Below, one piece after another: positions 18,052 through 27,388 of a stretch of 64,000 nucleotides of DNA (the stretch's first letter is position 1; every line of letters starts with the position of its first letter). The position numbers were made by a program, and so were the translations under genes. Origin of the DNA: Candidatus Stramentimicrobium fermentans (GTDB taxonomy: Bacteria; Atribacterota; Phoenicimicrobiia; Phoenicimicrobiales; Stramentimicrobiaceae); assembly GCA_012520575.1 (NCBI GenBank), contig JAAYOB010000007.1, forward strand, positions 1-64,000. The letters run 5' to 3'. Below the pieces are notes generated by a model that was not told where the DNA came from, searched no databases, and worked only from the letters and a program-made list of their open reading frames with translations.

Positions 18052-18963
18052 TTAGTTATAGAATCGATCAAAAACAATTTTATGTGCCTGTGTGGTGCAG
18101 GTACGGTATACAAAAGGATATTCTTCTCTGATATTTTCATAAACTTTATCTCGGTATCCTTGTTTTTCAAATAGACCATAGACCGTCGGGCCGCTGCCTG
18201 ATAAAGCAACAGCCGAAGCACCTGAGTTTTTTAATCTATTTTTTATATTTTTGATAATGGGATATTCTTTAGAGAGGATGGCATCAAAGCTATTATAAAC
18301 AACCTGCTGAATTTCAGATGGCTTAATTGCTTCCTTCTTATTTAAAAAATGCGAAACACTGGGTGCCTGCTCTTTATTACTATCAGATAATTGGTCAAAA
18401 AGCTGATAAGCGTATTCGCTCTTAATTTTAATTCCCGGATTAATCAGTATTAGCGGAACTGGAGGGTAAACCGATGACAAGGGGACAATCAATTCTCCCC
18501 TGCCCTGAGCCAGTACAGTGCCTCTCGTTATAAAAAATGGTACATCCATTCCAAATTCAGCCGCCATATTTATAAGTTGGACTTTGCTTAATTTTAGATT
18601 AAATATTTTGTTGATACCTACCATAATTGCCGCTATGTTTGAAGAGCCTCCCCCTAAACCTGAGGCAATGGGTATATTTTTATTTAAAATTACTCTGATT
18701 CCTTTGCCAGTATTGGCTACTAACATAGCAACTGCTTGGTACATAACACTTTTTTTTCCAGTTGGGACTTCTGGGTTATTACACTCTATATAGATATCAG
18801 GTTTTTTGATTGGCTCCAGGGATATCTCGTCATAGAGGTCTACTGTTTGTAGTATAGTCTCAATATTATGATAACCATTGTTTAATTTTTGACCAATACT
18901 CAAATATAAATTTATTTTGGCATAACTCTTTAATTTTAAAGTATCTGACGTATTATTTTCCAA
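18052..18963 (-). CDS. ispE: 4-diphosphocytidyl-2-C-methyl-D-erythritol kinase
   Basis: The 303-residue GHMP kinase phosphorylates CDP-methylerythritol in the MEP pathway. The N-terminal SYAKINLYLSIG motif, the ATP loop PIASGLGGGSSNIAA (near 100-114) and the C-terminal ALSGSGPTVYGLF are all present. The start overlaps ispD by 11 bases, indicating translational coupling. Confidence 0.97.
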   Translation of the reverse strand: MENNTSDTLKLKSYAKINLYLSIGQKLNNGYHNIETILQTVDLYDEISLEPIKKPDIYIECNNPEVPTGKKSVMYQAVAMLVANTGKGIRVILNKNIPIASGLGGGSSNIAAIMVGINKIFNLKLSKVQLINMAAEFGMDVPFFITRGTVLAQGRGELIVPLSSVYPPVPLILINPGIKIKSEYAYQLFDQLSDSNKEQAPSVSHFLNKKEAIKPSEIQQVVYNSFDAILSKEYPIIKNIKNRLKNSGASAVALSGSGPTVYGLFEKQGYRDKVYENIREEYPFVYRTCTTQAHKIVFDRFYN

Positions 18964-19654
18964 AATTATACCTGTTTAACAGAATTTCAGTTAACAGTAG
19001 ATCGGTCTGGGAGGTGACTTTGATATTTTCTTCTGAACCACGCAGAATGCCAACTTTCCCTCCATAACACTCTAAGATAGTAGAATCATCAGTAGCCTTT
19101 ATCTTATCCCGCTTTGCTCTTTTATAGTATTCTTTTATTTTTCTCAGTCTAAAGACTTGTGGAGTCTGCACCATCCAGAATTTACTACGGTCAACCGTAC
19201 TTTCTACCAACATTTCTTCCAATATTACCCTCTTAATAGTATTCACAGCCGGGATAGCTAAAATTACTCCGTCATAATTATTAACCATCTCTATTGGCTT
19301 ATCAATCATCCATTTCTGAATTAGAGGACGCGCCCCATCGTGAATACAAACCACTCCGTCTTCCTCTTTGATAGCCATTAGTCCGCAATAGACCGATTCT
19401 TGTCTGGTTGGGCCACCGATAATCACGTTTTTTATTTTTCTATAATCATTCTTCTTTAGTATTTCTTGCTCAATTTTCCCAAGATCTTGCGCTCTAACCA
19501 CCAGTACAATTTCATCAATCTTATTGGATTCCTCAAATTTTGCTAAGGTATAGGAAAGGAGCGGTTTACCAGATATCGGTATCAACATCTTACTGTGGGA
19601 GTGGCGCAACCTCTCTCCGCTGCCTGCCGCTGCGATTATTGCAAAATTCTTCAT
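18953..19654 (-). CDS. ispD: 2-C-methyl-D-erythritol 4-phosphate cytidylyltransferase
   Basis: The 233-residue enzyme transfers CMP to methylerythritol phosphate. The CTP-binding signature AAAGSGERL with Lys (near 8-24), the VCIHDGARPLI motif (near 107) and ATDDSTILE are all present. It follows the S55-domain gene by eight bases. ispD, ispE and ispF are consecutive here; in Bacillus ispE lies apart. Confidence 0.96.
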   Translation of the reverse strand: MKNFAIIAAAGSGERLRHSHSKMLIPISGKPLLSYTLAKFEESNKIDEIVLVVRAQDLGKIEQEILKKNDYRKIKNVIIGGPTRQESVYCGLMAIKEEDGVVCIHDGARPLIQKWMIDKPIEMVNNYDGVILAIPAVNTIKRVILEEMLVESTVDRSKFWMVQTPQVFRLRKIKEYYKRAKRDKIKATDDSTILECYGGKVGILRGSEENIKVTSQTDLLLTEILLNRYNFGK

Positions 19655-19662
19655 TAATATTT

Positions 19663-21522
19663 TTACTCCGTTTCTGGTTTATCCCTACTTTTTATATTTA
19701 AAAATATTTCATGATAGCCCTCTACCACAAAATCGGTATCTAGGGTAGCCCTTAAATCTTTTTGGTTATGCCTTGTTTCATCTCTATCTATTTGTCCTAA
19801 TTTTTCACTTTCATTGAATAGAATTAATTCAACAATTATTTGATTATTTTTTTCCTTCTCTTCCAGGTATGCTTTAATTCCGGCCCAACCATCCAATAGA
19901 TAATCTTGCTCCCCTTGGGTAATAGTTTTCTCGGTTATTTGTTCTTTTGATAATCCTCCCTTAACAATCAGTACCGCATCCCCAACAGAGGCACTATCGG
20001 GTATCCTTATGCTTACCTGTTTTTGCTCTTCGGATAATCTATAAGGAGCGATTATGATTTGGGGTTCAATATTTTCTCCCAAGTAATATTCTTTAGTGTT
20101 TAGCTTTACTTCCTTAATAAGCGCACTCTGGTTCTGCTCTTTGATAGTAACATCGATTGAAATTTCATTTAAATCGATCTCTTCGTAAAAATTATAATAT
20201 AACAAATCCAATAAAGTACTCAAGTCATTGCTCACTTCGACAGCTATGTCATTTTCATTAAAATAAATATTATCATAGTTTAAAATCTCTTCATTATTTT
20301 TACATCTAAAGCCAAACTTGGTAATTGCGGTTCCCTGACCAATTCTGTCAAGAACATTATCTATAGATTGTATTAATAAAGCCGGTGCTATGCCCTGAAC
20401 CATTTCTTTTTGGGGAACCACCTTAGCTCCGCTTTGCTCTTTTATATTTCTATCTAAATCATGTACCATTATTTTGCAGGGAACAATGTTAGGAAATTTA
20501 TTAATTTTTGCTAAAACACCTGCACTCCTATCTTGAATCACTTCCCCTAATAAGAGATAGGGTGAGCCAATTTTAAAAGGCATTACGATGTTGGGAAAGC
20601 TATGATAAATATAAACAGCGCTAAAAAGATATGATACGGCTCCCTGATGCAAGAAGGGATGACCAAATGCTAGCACATAATTATCCTGACAGTAAGTGGC
20701 GGTTCCTATTCCCATAACACTAACATCTCCCAAAGATAATTGTACCCCAATAGCCGAACCAGGCTCAATCTTTTGTATACCGTTACTTATATCTAATTCT
20801 TTCTCCATATCTTGATATTCTGCCAAATTTTGCACTGAGGTGACGGCTACTCCATATTCATTAAAACTATTTTTAATATAAGCGCTAGCCCGCCTACTAA
20901 AACAAGATATTATGAGAGGTGATTTTATGTTATAGAAATCAATGCTGGGCTTATTACCAAAAACATGGCTATTATTCAGCTTGTAGGAGGAAGTCAAGTT
21001 TTGTAGCCCTTTTTTTAAGTTATCGTCGACAGAACAGGTGATAACCTTGCTCTCTATTAGAGAATTGTAATCTATACTCTGTTTTTCCTGGTCGATATAC
21101 TCAAAAAGGGTTAATATGATATGGATAGGAGTTACCAGGCATAGATTATGCTGACTCATCTCCCAGGAATGAGAAATAGCGCCAGCTAACTTTCCTTCAA
21201 AGTAGACCGGGCTCCCACTCATACCGGCAGATATACCACCATTATTATCTATTCTATCGCCACTTAATTTTACTAATATATAGGGATAGGTTATTCCTGA
21301 CCCATGAATAATATCGATGACCTCAACTTCAAACTCCTCTATCCTTATCCCGGAAAACACGGTCTTCCCTATCCCTTTCATACCAGGATGTATATCAGTG
21401 ATCATGATTAGATCTTTCTGATTGTGGGCCAGGACATTACTTGGGATAATACTGAAGATAATAATGGACAGTAGTAATTTATAAAAAAATGTTATAGTGG
21501 TACTTCTAACTAATTGATTCAT
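19663..21522 (-). CDS. SpoIVB-type (peptidase S55) domain exported protein
   Basis: The 619-residue protein has a signal or anchor peptide (about 13-33) and an N-terminal SpoIVB/S55 domain whose catalytic-serine region reads NNGGISAGMSGSPVYFEGKLAGAISHSW (near residues 94-121). Further S55-type features (VMGIGTATYCQDNYVLAFGHPFLH, near 272) lie in the middle. The final 200 residues are beta-rich and of unknown type. In Bacillus SpoIVB is a signalling protease in sporulation, but there it has a PDZ domain and is shorter. Long S55 proteins without PDZ occur in non-sporulating bacteria, and their role is unknown. It lies between mreB and ispD. Confidence 0.8.
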   Translation of the reverse strand: MNQLVRSTTITFFYKLLLSIIIFSIIPSNVLAHNQKDLIMITDIHPGMKGIGKTVFSGIRIEEFEVEVIDIIHGSGITYPYILVKLSGDRIDNNGGISAGMSGSPVYFEGKLAGAISHSWEMSQHNLCLVTPIHIILTLFEYIDQEKQSIDYNSLIESKVITCSVDDNLKKGLQNLTSSYKLNNSHVFGNKPSIDFYNIKSPLIISCFSRRASAYIKNSFNEYGVAVTSVQNLAEYQDMEKELDISNGIQKIEPGSAIGVQLSLGDVSVMGIGTATYCQDNYVLAFGHPFLHQGAVSYLFSAVYIYHSFPNIVMPFKIGSPYLLLGEVIQDRSAGVLAKINKFPNIVPCKIMVHDLDRNIKEQSGAKVVPQKEMVQGIAPALLIQSIDNVLDRIGQGTAITKFGFRCKNNEEILNYDNIYFNENDIAVEVSNDLSTLLDLLYYNFYEEIDLNEISIDVTIKEQNQSALIKEVKLNTKEYYLGENIEPQIIIAPYRLSEEQKQVSIRIPDSASVGDAVLIVKGGLSKEQITEKTITQGEQDYLLDGWAGIKAYLEEKEKNNQIIVELILFNESEKLGQIDRDETRHNQKDLRATLDTDFVVEGYHEIFLNIKSRDKPETE

Positions 21523-21585
21523 CTTTTCTAATTTAGAATATTACATTTTTGTAAAATTTATGTGACTTCAGCCTTAATTACAACT

Positions 21586-22605
21586 TTAACGAAAACCACT
21601 GCTGATTAGGCCCTGTTTTAGGACATGGATTTGATCTAATACCCTGCCCGCCCCTAAAGCAACACAGGAAATGGGATTTTCTGCAACATAGGCAGGTATT
21701 TTATTTACTTTGGTCAATAATATATCTAAATTACCCAACAGAGATCCACCGCCGGTAAGAACCATTCCTTTATCAGCAATATCAGCAGATAATTCTGGCG
21801 GGGTTCTCTCTAAAACCATTCTGATGGCATCCAATATTGCTTCTAAACTTTTAGAGACGGCTTCTAACAACTCTGCTGAACCAACTTCTATAGTTTTTGG
21901 TAATCCGGTAATCAGATCTCTCCCTCTGACTTCGGCAAATCTTTCCTTTTCCGGCTCCATTGCCGTACCAATTTCTACTTTTAAATTTTCAGCAGTTTTT
22001 TGTCCAATCATCAGGTTGTATTTGTTTTTAATATACTTTATTATATCTTCATCAAAATTATTGCCAGCTATCCTTAAAGACTCACTCTCTACAATTCCGC
22101 CTAAGGAAATTACCGCAATATCTGTTGTTCCTCCACCTATATCAACCACCATATTACCATAGGGCTCACTGATATCTAAGCCAGCACCAATTGCGGCAGC
22201 GATAGATTCTTCTACCAAATAGGCTTTTTTGGCACCAGATTGAATTGCTGCCTCTAAGGCAGCCCTTTTTTCTACTTCAGTACCTCCTGCTGGAACACAT
22301 ATCACTACCTGTGGCCGAAATAATCTTGAATTAGAAAAAACTTTTTTTATAAAATAGGTTAGCATTTTTTCAGTCACATCATAATCAGCTATTACCCCGG
22401 CTTTTAAGGGTTCCAAAGCAATAATATTACCCGGTGTTTTACCTAACATTTCCTTAGCCTCTTTGCCCACCGCAAACACCTTTCCAGTATCCCGATATAT
22501 TGATACCACAGAAGGCTCTTGCAATACGATTCCTTTGCCTTTTTGATAAATCAATACACTGACTGTCCCTAAATCAATTCCTAGACTCTTATCTATTCCC
22601 AGCAT
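21586..22605 (-). CDS. mreB: MreB/Mbl actin-like cell-shape protein
   Basis: The 339-residue protein is a bacterial actin that guides lateral wall synthesis. Phosphate-1 motif GIDLGTVSVLIYQKGKGIVLQEPSVV, phosphate-2 region MVVDIGGGTTDIAVISLGG (near 155) and adenosine motif GMVLTGGGSLLGNLD (near 285) are in order. Length is normal (about 335-345). It follows murA by about 120 bases, which resembles the murA...mbl neighbourhood of Bacillus, so an Mbl-type identity is equally possible. The mreD-mrdA-rodA group lies 20 kb away. Confidence 0.95.
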   Translation of the reverse strand: MLGIDKSLGIDLGTVSVLIYQKGKGIVLQEPSVVSIYRDTGKVFAVGKEAKEMLGKTPGNIIALEPLKAGVIADYDVTEKMLTYFIKKVFSNSRLFRPQVVICVPAGGTEVEKRAALEAAIQSGAKKAYLVEESIAAAIGAGLDISEPYGNMVVDIGGGTTDIAVISLGGIVESESLRIAGNNFDEDIIKYIKNKYNLMIGQKTAENLKVEIGTAMEPEKERFAEVRGRDLITGLPKTIEVGSAELLEAVSKSLEAILDAIRMVLERTPPELSADIADKGMVLTGGGSLLGNLDILLTKVNKIPAYVAENPISCVALGAGRVLDQIHVLKQGLISSGFR

Positions 22606-22726
22606 ATATTTATTTCCTCCTCACAATCTCCTTTGCCATTCTGATTCAGATTAATAACCAAATAAACCATTAATGTATACTGTTACCCTTGTTATATACT
22701 GACAATTAGGTTAATTATTTATGGCT

Positions 22727-24001
22727 CTATACCCTTCTGATATGGGCTCCTAACTCTCTTAACTTCTCCTCTATCTTAACATAACCTCTGTCAATATGAT
22801 ATACCCTGCTTATCTCCGTGGTTCCCTCTGCTATCAAGCCCGCCAATACTAAGGCCGCTCCACCCCTCAAATCAGAAGCCATAACAGGAGCTGCACTCAG
22901 TTTTTTTACACCCTTAATAATACTATTCCTTCCTTCAATTTTAATATCAGCCCCCATCCTTCTAAGATCACCGGCGTGAGCAAAGCGATTTTCAAAAACA
23001 TTTTCGGTAATAATACTGGTCCCATTTGCAATGGACATTAAGGACATAAATTGGGCTTGCAGGTCAGTAGGAAATCCAGGGAAGGGCATTGTTTTAATAT
23101 CAACAGACTTTATGATGTCTGAATTAGAAATAATTACTGTATCATCTTCTTTGTTGTCAACATTTATGCCTGCTTCTTCTAATTTTACAATGCAGGATTT
23201 TAAGTAGTAGGGATTAATGTGTTTGATTTCTACTACCCCTCCGGTAATGGCAGCTGCAATCATATAGGTACCTGCTTCGATCCTATCCGGTATAATACGA
23301 TAATGTACCCCCTTCAGTTCTTTTACACCCTTTATGGTTATAATATCGGTACCTAAGCCGCTTATTTGGGCACCCATTTTATTTAAAAATGTACCTAATT
23401 CAATTACTTCAGGGTCCTTGGCGGCATTTTCAATCATGGTAGTTCCCTCTGCTAAAGTGGCAGCCATCATGATATTCTCAGTGGCACCCAGGCTTGGAAA
23501 ATCAAAGTATATATCATTGCCAACCAAATTTTTAACCTCTGCCTTAATATATCCCTTTTCGGTAACAATATTGGCCCCCAGAGATTGAAAGCCCTTCAAG
23601 TGAAAATCAACCGGTCTAGCACCGATAGCACATCCTCCGGGAAGGGATATTTTGGCTTTTTTTAAACGGGCAATCAACGGCCCCATTACTAAAAATGATG
23701 CCCTCATGGTCTTAACTAATTCATAGGGTGCTTCATAATTATTGAAATCATCGGGATCTATGTACAGAGTATTACTATCCTTCCATTCCACCTGTATTCC
23801 CAGAGTTTTAATAACTTCAATCATACTATAGACATCTGTTAGTTGTGGTACATTTTCTAAAACGCATACCTCGCTGGTTAGAAGACATGCCGCCATTATA
23901 GAAAGGGCAGAATTTTTTGCACCATCAATAATCACTGTTCCTTGTAATGGTTTACCGCCAGTTATAAAAAATCTTTCCGGGTTTTGCAATTCTTTCACCA
24001 A
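22727..24001 (-). CDS. murA: UDP-N-acetylglucosamine 1-carboxyvinyltransferase
   Basis: The 424-residue enzyme adds enolpyruvate to UDP-GlcNAc in the first committed step of peptidoglycan synthesis. The catalytic Cys loop LPGGCAIGARPVDFHLKG (near 115-132), the N-terminal Lys-Asn of IDGAKNSALSIMAA and the C-terminal GDLRRMGADI and DLRGGAALVLAGL motifs are present. The active-site residue is Cys, so the fosfomycin-sensitive form is expected. It follows mtnA by 12 bases. Confidence 0.97.
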   Translation of the reverse strand: MVKELQNPERFFITGGKPLQGTVIIDGAKNSALSIMAACLLTSEVCVLENVPQLTDVYSMIEVIKTLGIQVEWKDSNTLYIDPDDFNNYEAPYELVKTMRASFLVMGPLIARLKKAKISLPGGCAIGARPVDFHLKGFQSLGANIVTEKGYIKAEVKNLVGNDIYFDFPSLGATENIMMAATLAEGTTMIENAAKDPEVIELGTFLNKMGAQISGLGTDIITIKGVKELKGVHYRIIPDRIEAGTYMIAAAITGGVVEIKHINPYYLKSCIVKLEEAGINVDNKEDDTVIISNSDIIKSVDIKTMPFPGFPTDLQAQFMSLMSIANGTSIITENVFENRFAHAGDLRRMGADIKIEGRNSIIKGVKKLSAAPVMASDLRGGAALVLAGLIAEGTTEISRVYHIDRGYVKIEEKLRELGAHIRRV

Positions 24002-24013
24002 TCCTTTTCTTTT

Positions 24014-25081
24014 TTACTTAGTCAAAAAAGATTTTAATGTTTTTTCATAAGGGGGTTCCAATATCCCATTTTCAGTAATAATTGCTGTTATATTATAGTT
24101 AGGGGTGATATCAAATGCCGGATTATGGACAGCAATATGGCAAGGTGCAATCCTTTTATCCATAATTGTGGTTACTTCCTCCGGGCTCCTTTCTTCAATG
24201 GGGATATCCTCTCCCTTTTTAAGGTTGAAATCGATAGTAGAGGTAGGGGCAGCTACATAGAAGGGAATATTGTGTACTTTTGCTAATACTGAAAGACTGT
24301 AAGTACCAATCTTATTTACCGTATCACCATTGGTCACTATTCGGTCAGCCCCCACAACTATTTTAGTAATCTTTTTCTGGTACATTAAAAATCCTGCCAC
24401 CGAATCGCAGATCAGTGTAAAGGGGATCTTATCGTATTTTAACTCCCAGGCTGTTAATCTGGCCCCCTGTAAAACTGGCCGTGTTTCGTCTACAAATACT
24501 TTAATATTCCTCTTTTTTTGAAATACAGAGCGAATAACACCTATGGCAGTACCATAGAAAACAGTGGCTAGTGACCCGGCATTGCAATGTGTTAAAATAA
24601 TGTCCCCATCTTCAAAAAGCCTTACTCCATTTTCTCCAATCGACAGATTAGTTTTTATATCCTGTTCAGCCAGAGAATTTGCTTTTGATAATATTCTTTC
24701 TTTTAATTCATCTACGGAACTCTTGGAACTGGTAATTACCTTCCAAATTTCATCTAAAGCCCAAAATAGATTTACAGCTGTTGGCCTGGAATGGGCTAAT
24801 TCATCTTTTACTACTGCTAATTTACTGCAAAACTCAGCTTTGCTTTTAACTTTAATATTATTAGCAGCTAGGGCCATTCCGTAAGCCGCCGCAACACCGA
24901 TAGCAGGAGCACCTCTGATAGCCATGCTTTTTATAGCATCTATTACCTCATAATGCGAAATACAGGTCAACATTTCTAATCTTTCCGGCAATTTCCTTTG
25001 ATCTACCATAACCACTTTATTATCTTCCCATTTGATAGTCCTTTTTACCGCATTCATTGTAATTTCCATCCCCATTTTCAT
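24014..25081 (-). CDS. mtnA: S-methyl-5-thioribose-1-phosphate isomerase
   Basis: The 355-residue protein belongs to the eIF2B-like isomerase family. It has the MtnA catalytic Cys in LTHCNAGSLA (near 168) and the Asp in VVGADRIVTNGDTVNKIGTY (near 248-267), plus the RGAPAIGVAAAYGMALA motif. It converts methylthioribose 1-phosphate to methylthioribulose 1-phosphate in methionine salvage. Several ATG codons cluster at the start and the exact one is uncertain. Downstream salvage genes (mtnB, mtnC, mtnD) are not in the window. A purine nucleoside phosphorylase with an MTA-type specificity residue lies two genes upstream. Confidence 0.93.
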   Translation of the reverse strand: MKMGMEITMNAVKRTIKWEDNKVVMVDQRKLPERLEMLTCISHYEVIDAIKSMAIRGAPAIGVAAAYGMALAANNIKVKSKAEFCSKLAVVKDELAHSRPTAVNLFWALDEIWKVITSSKSSVDELKERILSKANSLAEQDIKTNLSIGENGVRLFEDGDIILTHCNAGSLATVFYGTAIGVIRSVFQKKRNIKVFVDETRPVLQGARLTAWELKYDKIPFTLICDSVAGFLMYQKKITKIVVGADRIVTNGDTVNKIGTYSLSVLAKVHNIPFYVAAPTSTIDFNLKKGEDIPIEERSPEEVTTIMDKRIAPCHIAVHNPAFDITPNYNITAIITENGILEPPYEKTLKSFLTK

Positions 25082-25106
25082 TTCAATTAGGTAAGATTTT
25101 CTCTTA

Positions 25107-25565
25107 TTAAGTTAAGAGGCTAAGAATGCCCAAATCAGTCAGTGTAACAATAATCCCCGCTATTATAACACCGGCAGTCATCATGAAAATAGCATAACTA
25201 AATCGTATCCCGAACAGGAAGGCTGCTGCCGAACCTGCCCAAACCCCCGTACCGGGAAGGGGTATAGCAACAAAGAATAATAAGAATAAGGCACCATATT
25301 TTTCATATCTCTGTTGATATCTACTCGTTCTTTTAAATAGCCAGGAAAAAAATTGATCAAAGAAAGTCCATCTTCTGAGAAAATCTGAAAATGGCTTTAG
25401 ATACACTAATATTAACAAAGCAGGAACGATATTTCCCAATACGGCAAAAATAAAGGTGGGCAGTATCGGCAAATCAAAATGATTCAAACCAATCGGAATC
25501 GCTCCTCTTATCTCCATTATAGGAAGTGCTGCTAAAAACGCCACTTTAATCAGATTAAAGATCAA
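25107..25565 (-). CDS. COG2426 small multidrug-export-like membrane protein
   Basis: The 152-residue protein has about four transmembrane segments and the family start LPIMEIRGAIPIGL, followed by GNIVPALLILVYLKP and the second-half motif FVAIPLPGTGVWAGSAAAFLFG. This is the COG2426 family, annotated in databases as small multidrug export; its real substrate is not established. Its start overlaps the end of the nucleoside phosphorylase gene by 11 bases. Confidence 0.85.
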   Translation of the reverse strand: MIFNLIKVAFLAALPIMEIRGAIPIGLNHFDLPILPTFIFAVLGNIVPALLILVYLKPFSDFLRRWTFFDQFFSWLFKRTSRYQQRYEKYGALFLLFFVAIPLPGTGVWAGSAAAFLFGIRFSYAIFMMTAGVIIAGIIVTLTDLGILSLLT

Positions 25566-26382
25566 TGTTTTTAATTACCTTCTTTACCAGATGTGTCATT
25601 ATCGGCTCCGAACGTGTTGCCGCATCTAATATTTCTTGGAAATGCACCTTTTCTACTACTCCTTCGATTGCCAAATCGGTTATACAAGATATCCCCAATA
25701 CTCGCATCCCCATATGGTTTGCCACAATTACCTCAGGTACAGTGGACATACCTACTGCATCTGCCCCCATTTTTATAAGCATTCTATACTCAGCCGGTGT
25801 CTCCAACATGGGCCCGGTCAGACCGGCATAAACTCCCTTATGTAATTTTATACCATCTTCCAGGGCAATAGTTTCTGCTAAGGAAATTAGTTTTTGATTA
25901 TAGGCTTGAGACATATCGGGGAAACGGGGTCCCAATTTCTCTTCATTTGGACCAATCAAAGGGTTTACCCCCATTAAGTTAATGTGGTCAGAGATCAGCA
26001 TGAGGTCCCCTCTTTGAAAATTGCGATTCATTCCCCCGGCAGCATTTGAAATGATGATTGTCTTAGCTCCCAACCTTTTCATTACCCTTACGGGAAAGGC
26101 AATTTCTGCCATATTATAACCTTCATAAAAATGAAATCTTCCTTGCATAGCAATGACTGGCTTGCCCTCTAATTTTCCCATAACCAGATTGCCGCTATGC
26201 CCATGTACAGTGGATATAGGAAAATGCCTAATCTTCTCATAAGGTATTACCACACGGTTTTCAATTTCATCGGCAAGTGCCCCTAATCCGGTTCCAAGAA
26301 TAATAGCAATATCGGGTATTATATCAGAGTATTCTCTTATAGTTTTATTGCTTTCTGTAATCTTTTCTAGAATATTACTCAT
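25555..26382 (-). CDS. Purine nucleoside / methylthioadenosine phosphorylase (PNP-II family)
   Basis: The enzyme cleaves purine nucleosides with phosphate. The motifs ILGTGLGALAD, STVHGHSGN, GRFHFYEGY, ISNAAGGMN and GMSTVPEVIVA are typical of trimeric PNP. The start at MSNILEK (275 residues) is preferred because GGAGA lies eight bases upstream; the track start is ten codons earlier. The residue aligned with the specificity Asn of PNP (SCISN in Bacillus PupG) is Asp here (SCITD), as in methylthioadenosine phosphorylases, where Asp favours 6-amino purines. With mtnA nearby, activity on MTA or adenosine is inferred. No direct evidence separates this from ordinary PNP. Confidence 0.88.
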   Translation of the reverse strand: MSNILEKITESNKTIREYSDIIPDIAIILGTGLGALADEIENRVVIPYEKIRHFPISTVHGHSGNLVMGKLEGKPVIAMQGRFHFYEGYNMAEIAFPVRVMKRLGAKTIIISNAAGGMNRNFQRGDLMLISDHINLMGVNPLIGPNEEKLGPRFPDMSQAYNQKLISLAETIALEDGIKLHKGVYAGLTGPMLETPAEYRMLIKMGADAVGMSTVPEVIVANHMGMRVLGISCITDLAIEGVVEKVHFQEILDAATRSEPIMTHLVKKVIKNIDL

Positions 26383-26429
26383 GTGTAATTCTCTCCTATT
26401 AAATTTTCTCATAGAAATATTATTAAGCG

Positions 26430-27354
26430 TTATGTCCTGGGAAAGGCTTTAAAATATTCTTCTTTAATCCATTTTCTGCTAACGTGGGTATAGATTTGTG
26501 TAGTAGAAATATCTGAATGTCCTAACATCTCTTGCACTGTTCTTAAATCCGCCCCATTTTCAATTAAATGAGTAGCCAGGGTGTGCCTTAAAGTATGTGG
26601 TGTAACATTCTTCTTAATGCCTGATTCTCGTGCATATTTCTTTACCAAATAAAAGACACCCTGTCGTGTAATAGACCGACCACGGTTATTTAAAAATAGC
26701 CGGTCTGTCTCTTTTCCTCTTGTTAACTTTGGTCTAACTAATTTAAGATAATCAAGTAAAACCTTTTGTGCCCGGGCCGAAAAGGGAATCCACCTTTCTT
26801 TATTCCCTTTGCCAATGCATTTCAGCAATTTATGGTCCAGATTAAGGTCACTTCTTTTTAGATCTATTAATTCTGAAACTCTTATTCCGGTAGCATACAA
26901 GAGTTCAATTATGGCCTGGTCCCTTTTACCGGCTAGTCCCTTAAAATTTTTCTCCGCTAACAATTTATCTAATTCCCTTAAATTCAAGGCTTCCGGAAGT
27001 TTCTTAGTTACTCTGGGAAATTCAATGTATCTGACCAAATCATTTTGAACATATTTCTCGGTAAGCAAAAAACGGTAAAACATTTTTAAAGCAACTAAAT
27101 TACGGAAAATAGAGTTTGCTGCTAATTTAATTTGATTTAAATAATGATAATATTGGCCAATGATTTCTCGGTCAACTTCCTGAAAGGTTAGCTGTTTTTG
27201 TTCAACAACGAATTCATAGTATTTTAATAAGTCATAGCGATAGGAAACAACGGTATTAAGGGATAGGCCCCTTTCCAGGGTCAGGTGCTCTAAGAAAAAT
27301 TCTATTAATTCTTTTTGTTGTTCATTATCTTTGGTATCGATTGTAGCTTTCCAT
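26430..27354 (-). CDS. xerD: XerD-like tyrosine recombinase, 5' end disrupted by an apparent frameshift
   Basis: The catalytic domain is intact, with the R-H-R-H-Y set in TGIRVSEL, HTLRHTLATHL, LGHSDISTTQIYTHVS. The track ORF starts at an internal Met and lacks the N-terminal core-binding domain. I translated upstream and found that domain in the same frame (EFFLEHLTLERGLSLNTVVS), but without any ATG, GTG or TTG before the in-frame stop at 27357-27359. An ATG at 27352-27354 lies in another frame; removing one base from the AAA at 27330-27332 joins it to give MESYNRYQDNEQQKEL. XerD-type proteins resolve chromosome dimers. Either a one-base error or mutation, or a non-standard start such as ATC, must be involved. 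The identity as XerD rather than XerC is by resemblance. Confidence 0.8.
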
Positions 27355-27388
27355 ACCTAACAAATAATTTATTCTAATGGGATTTAAA

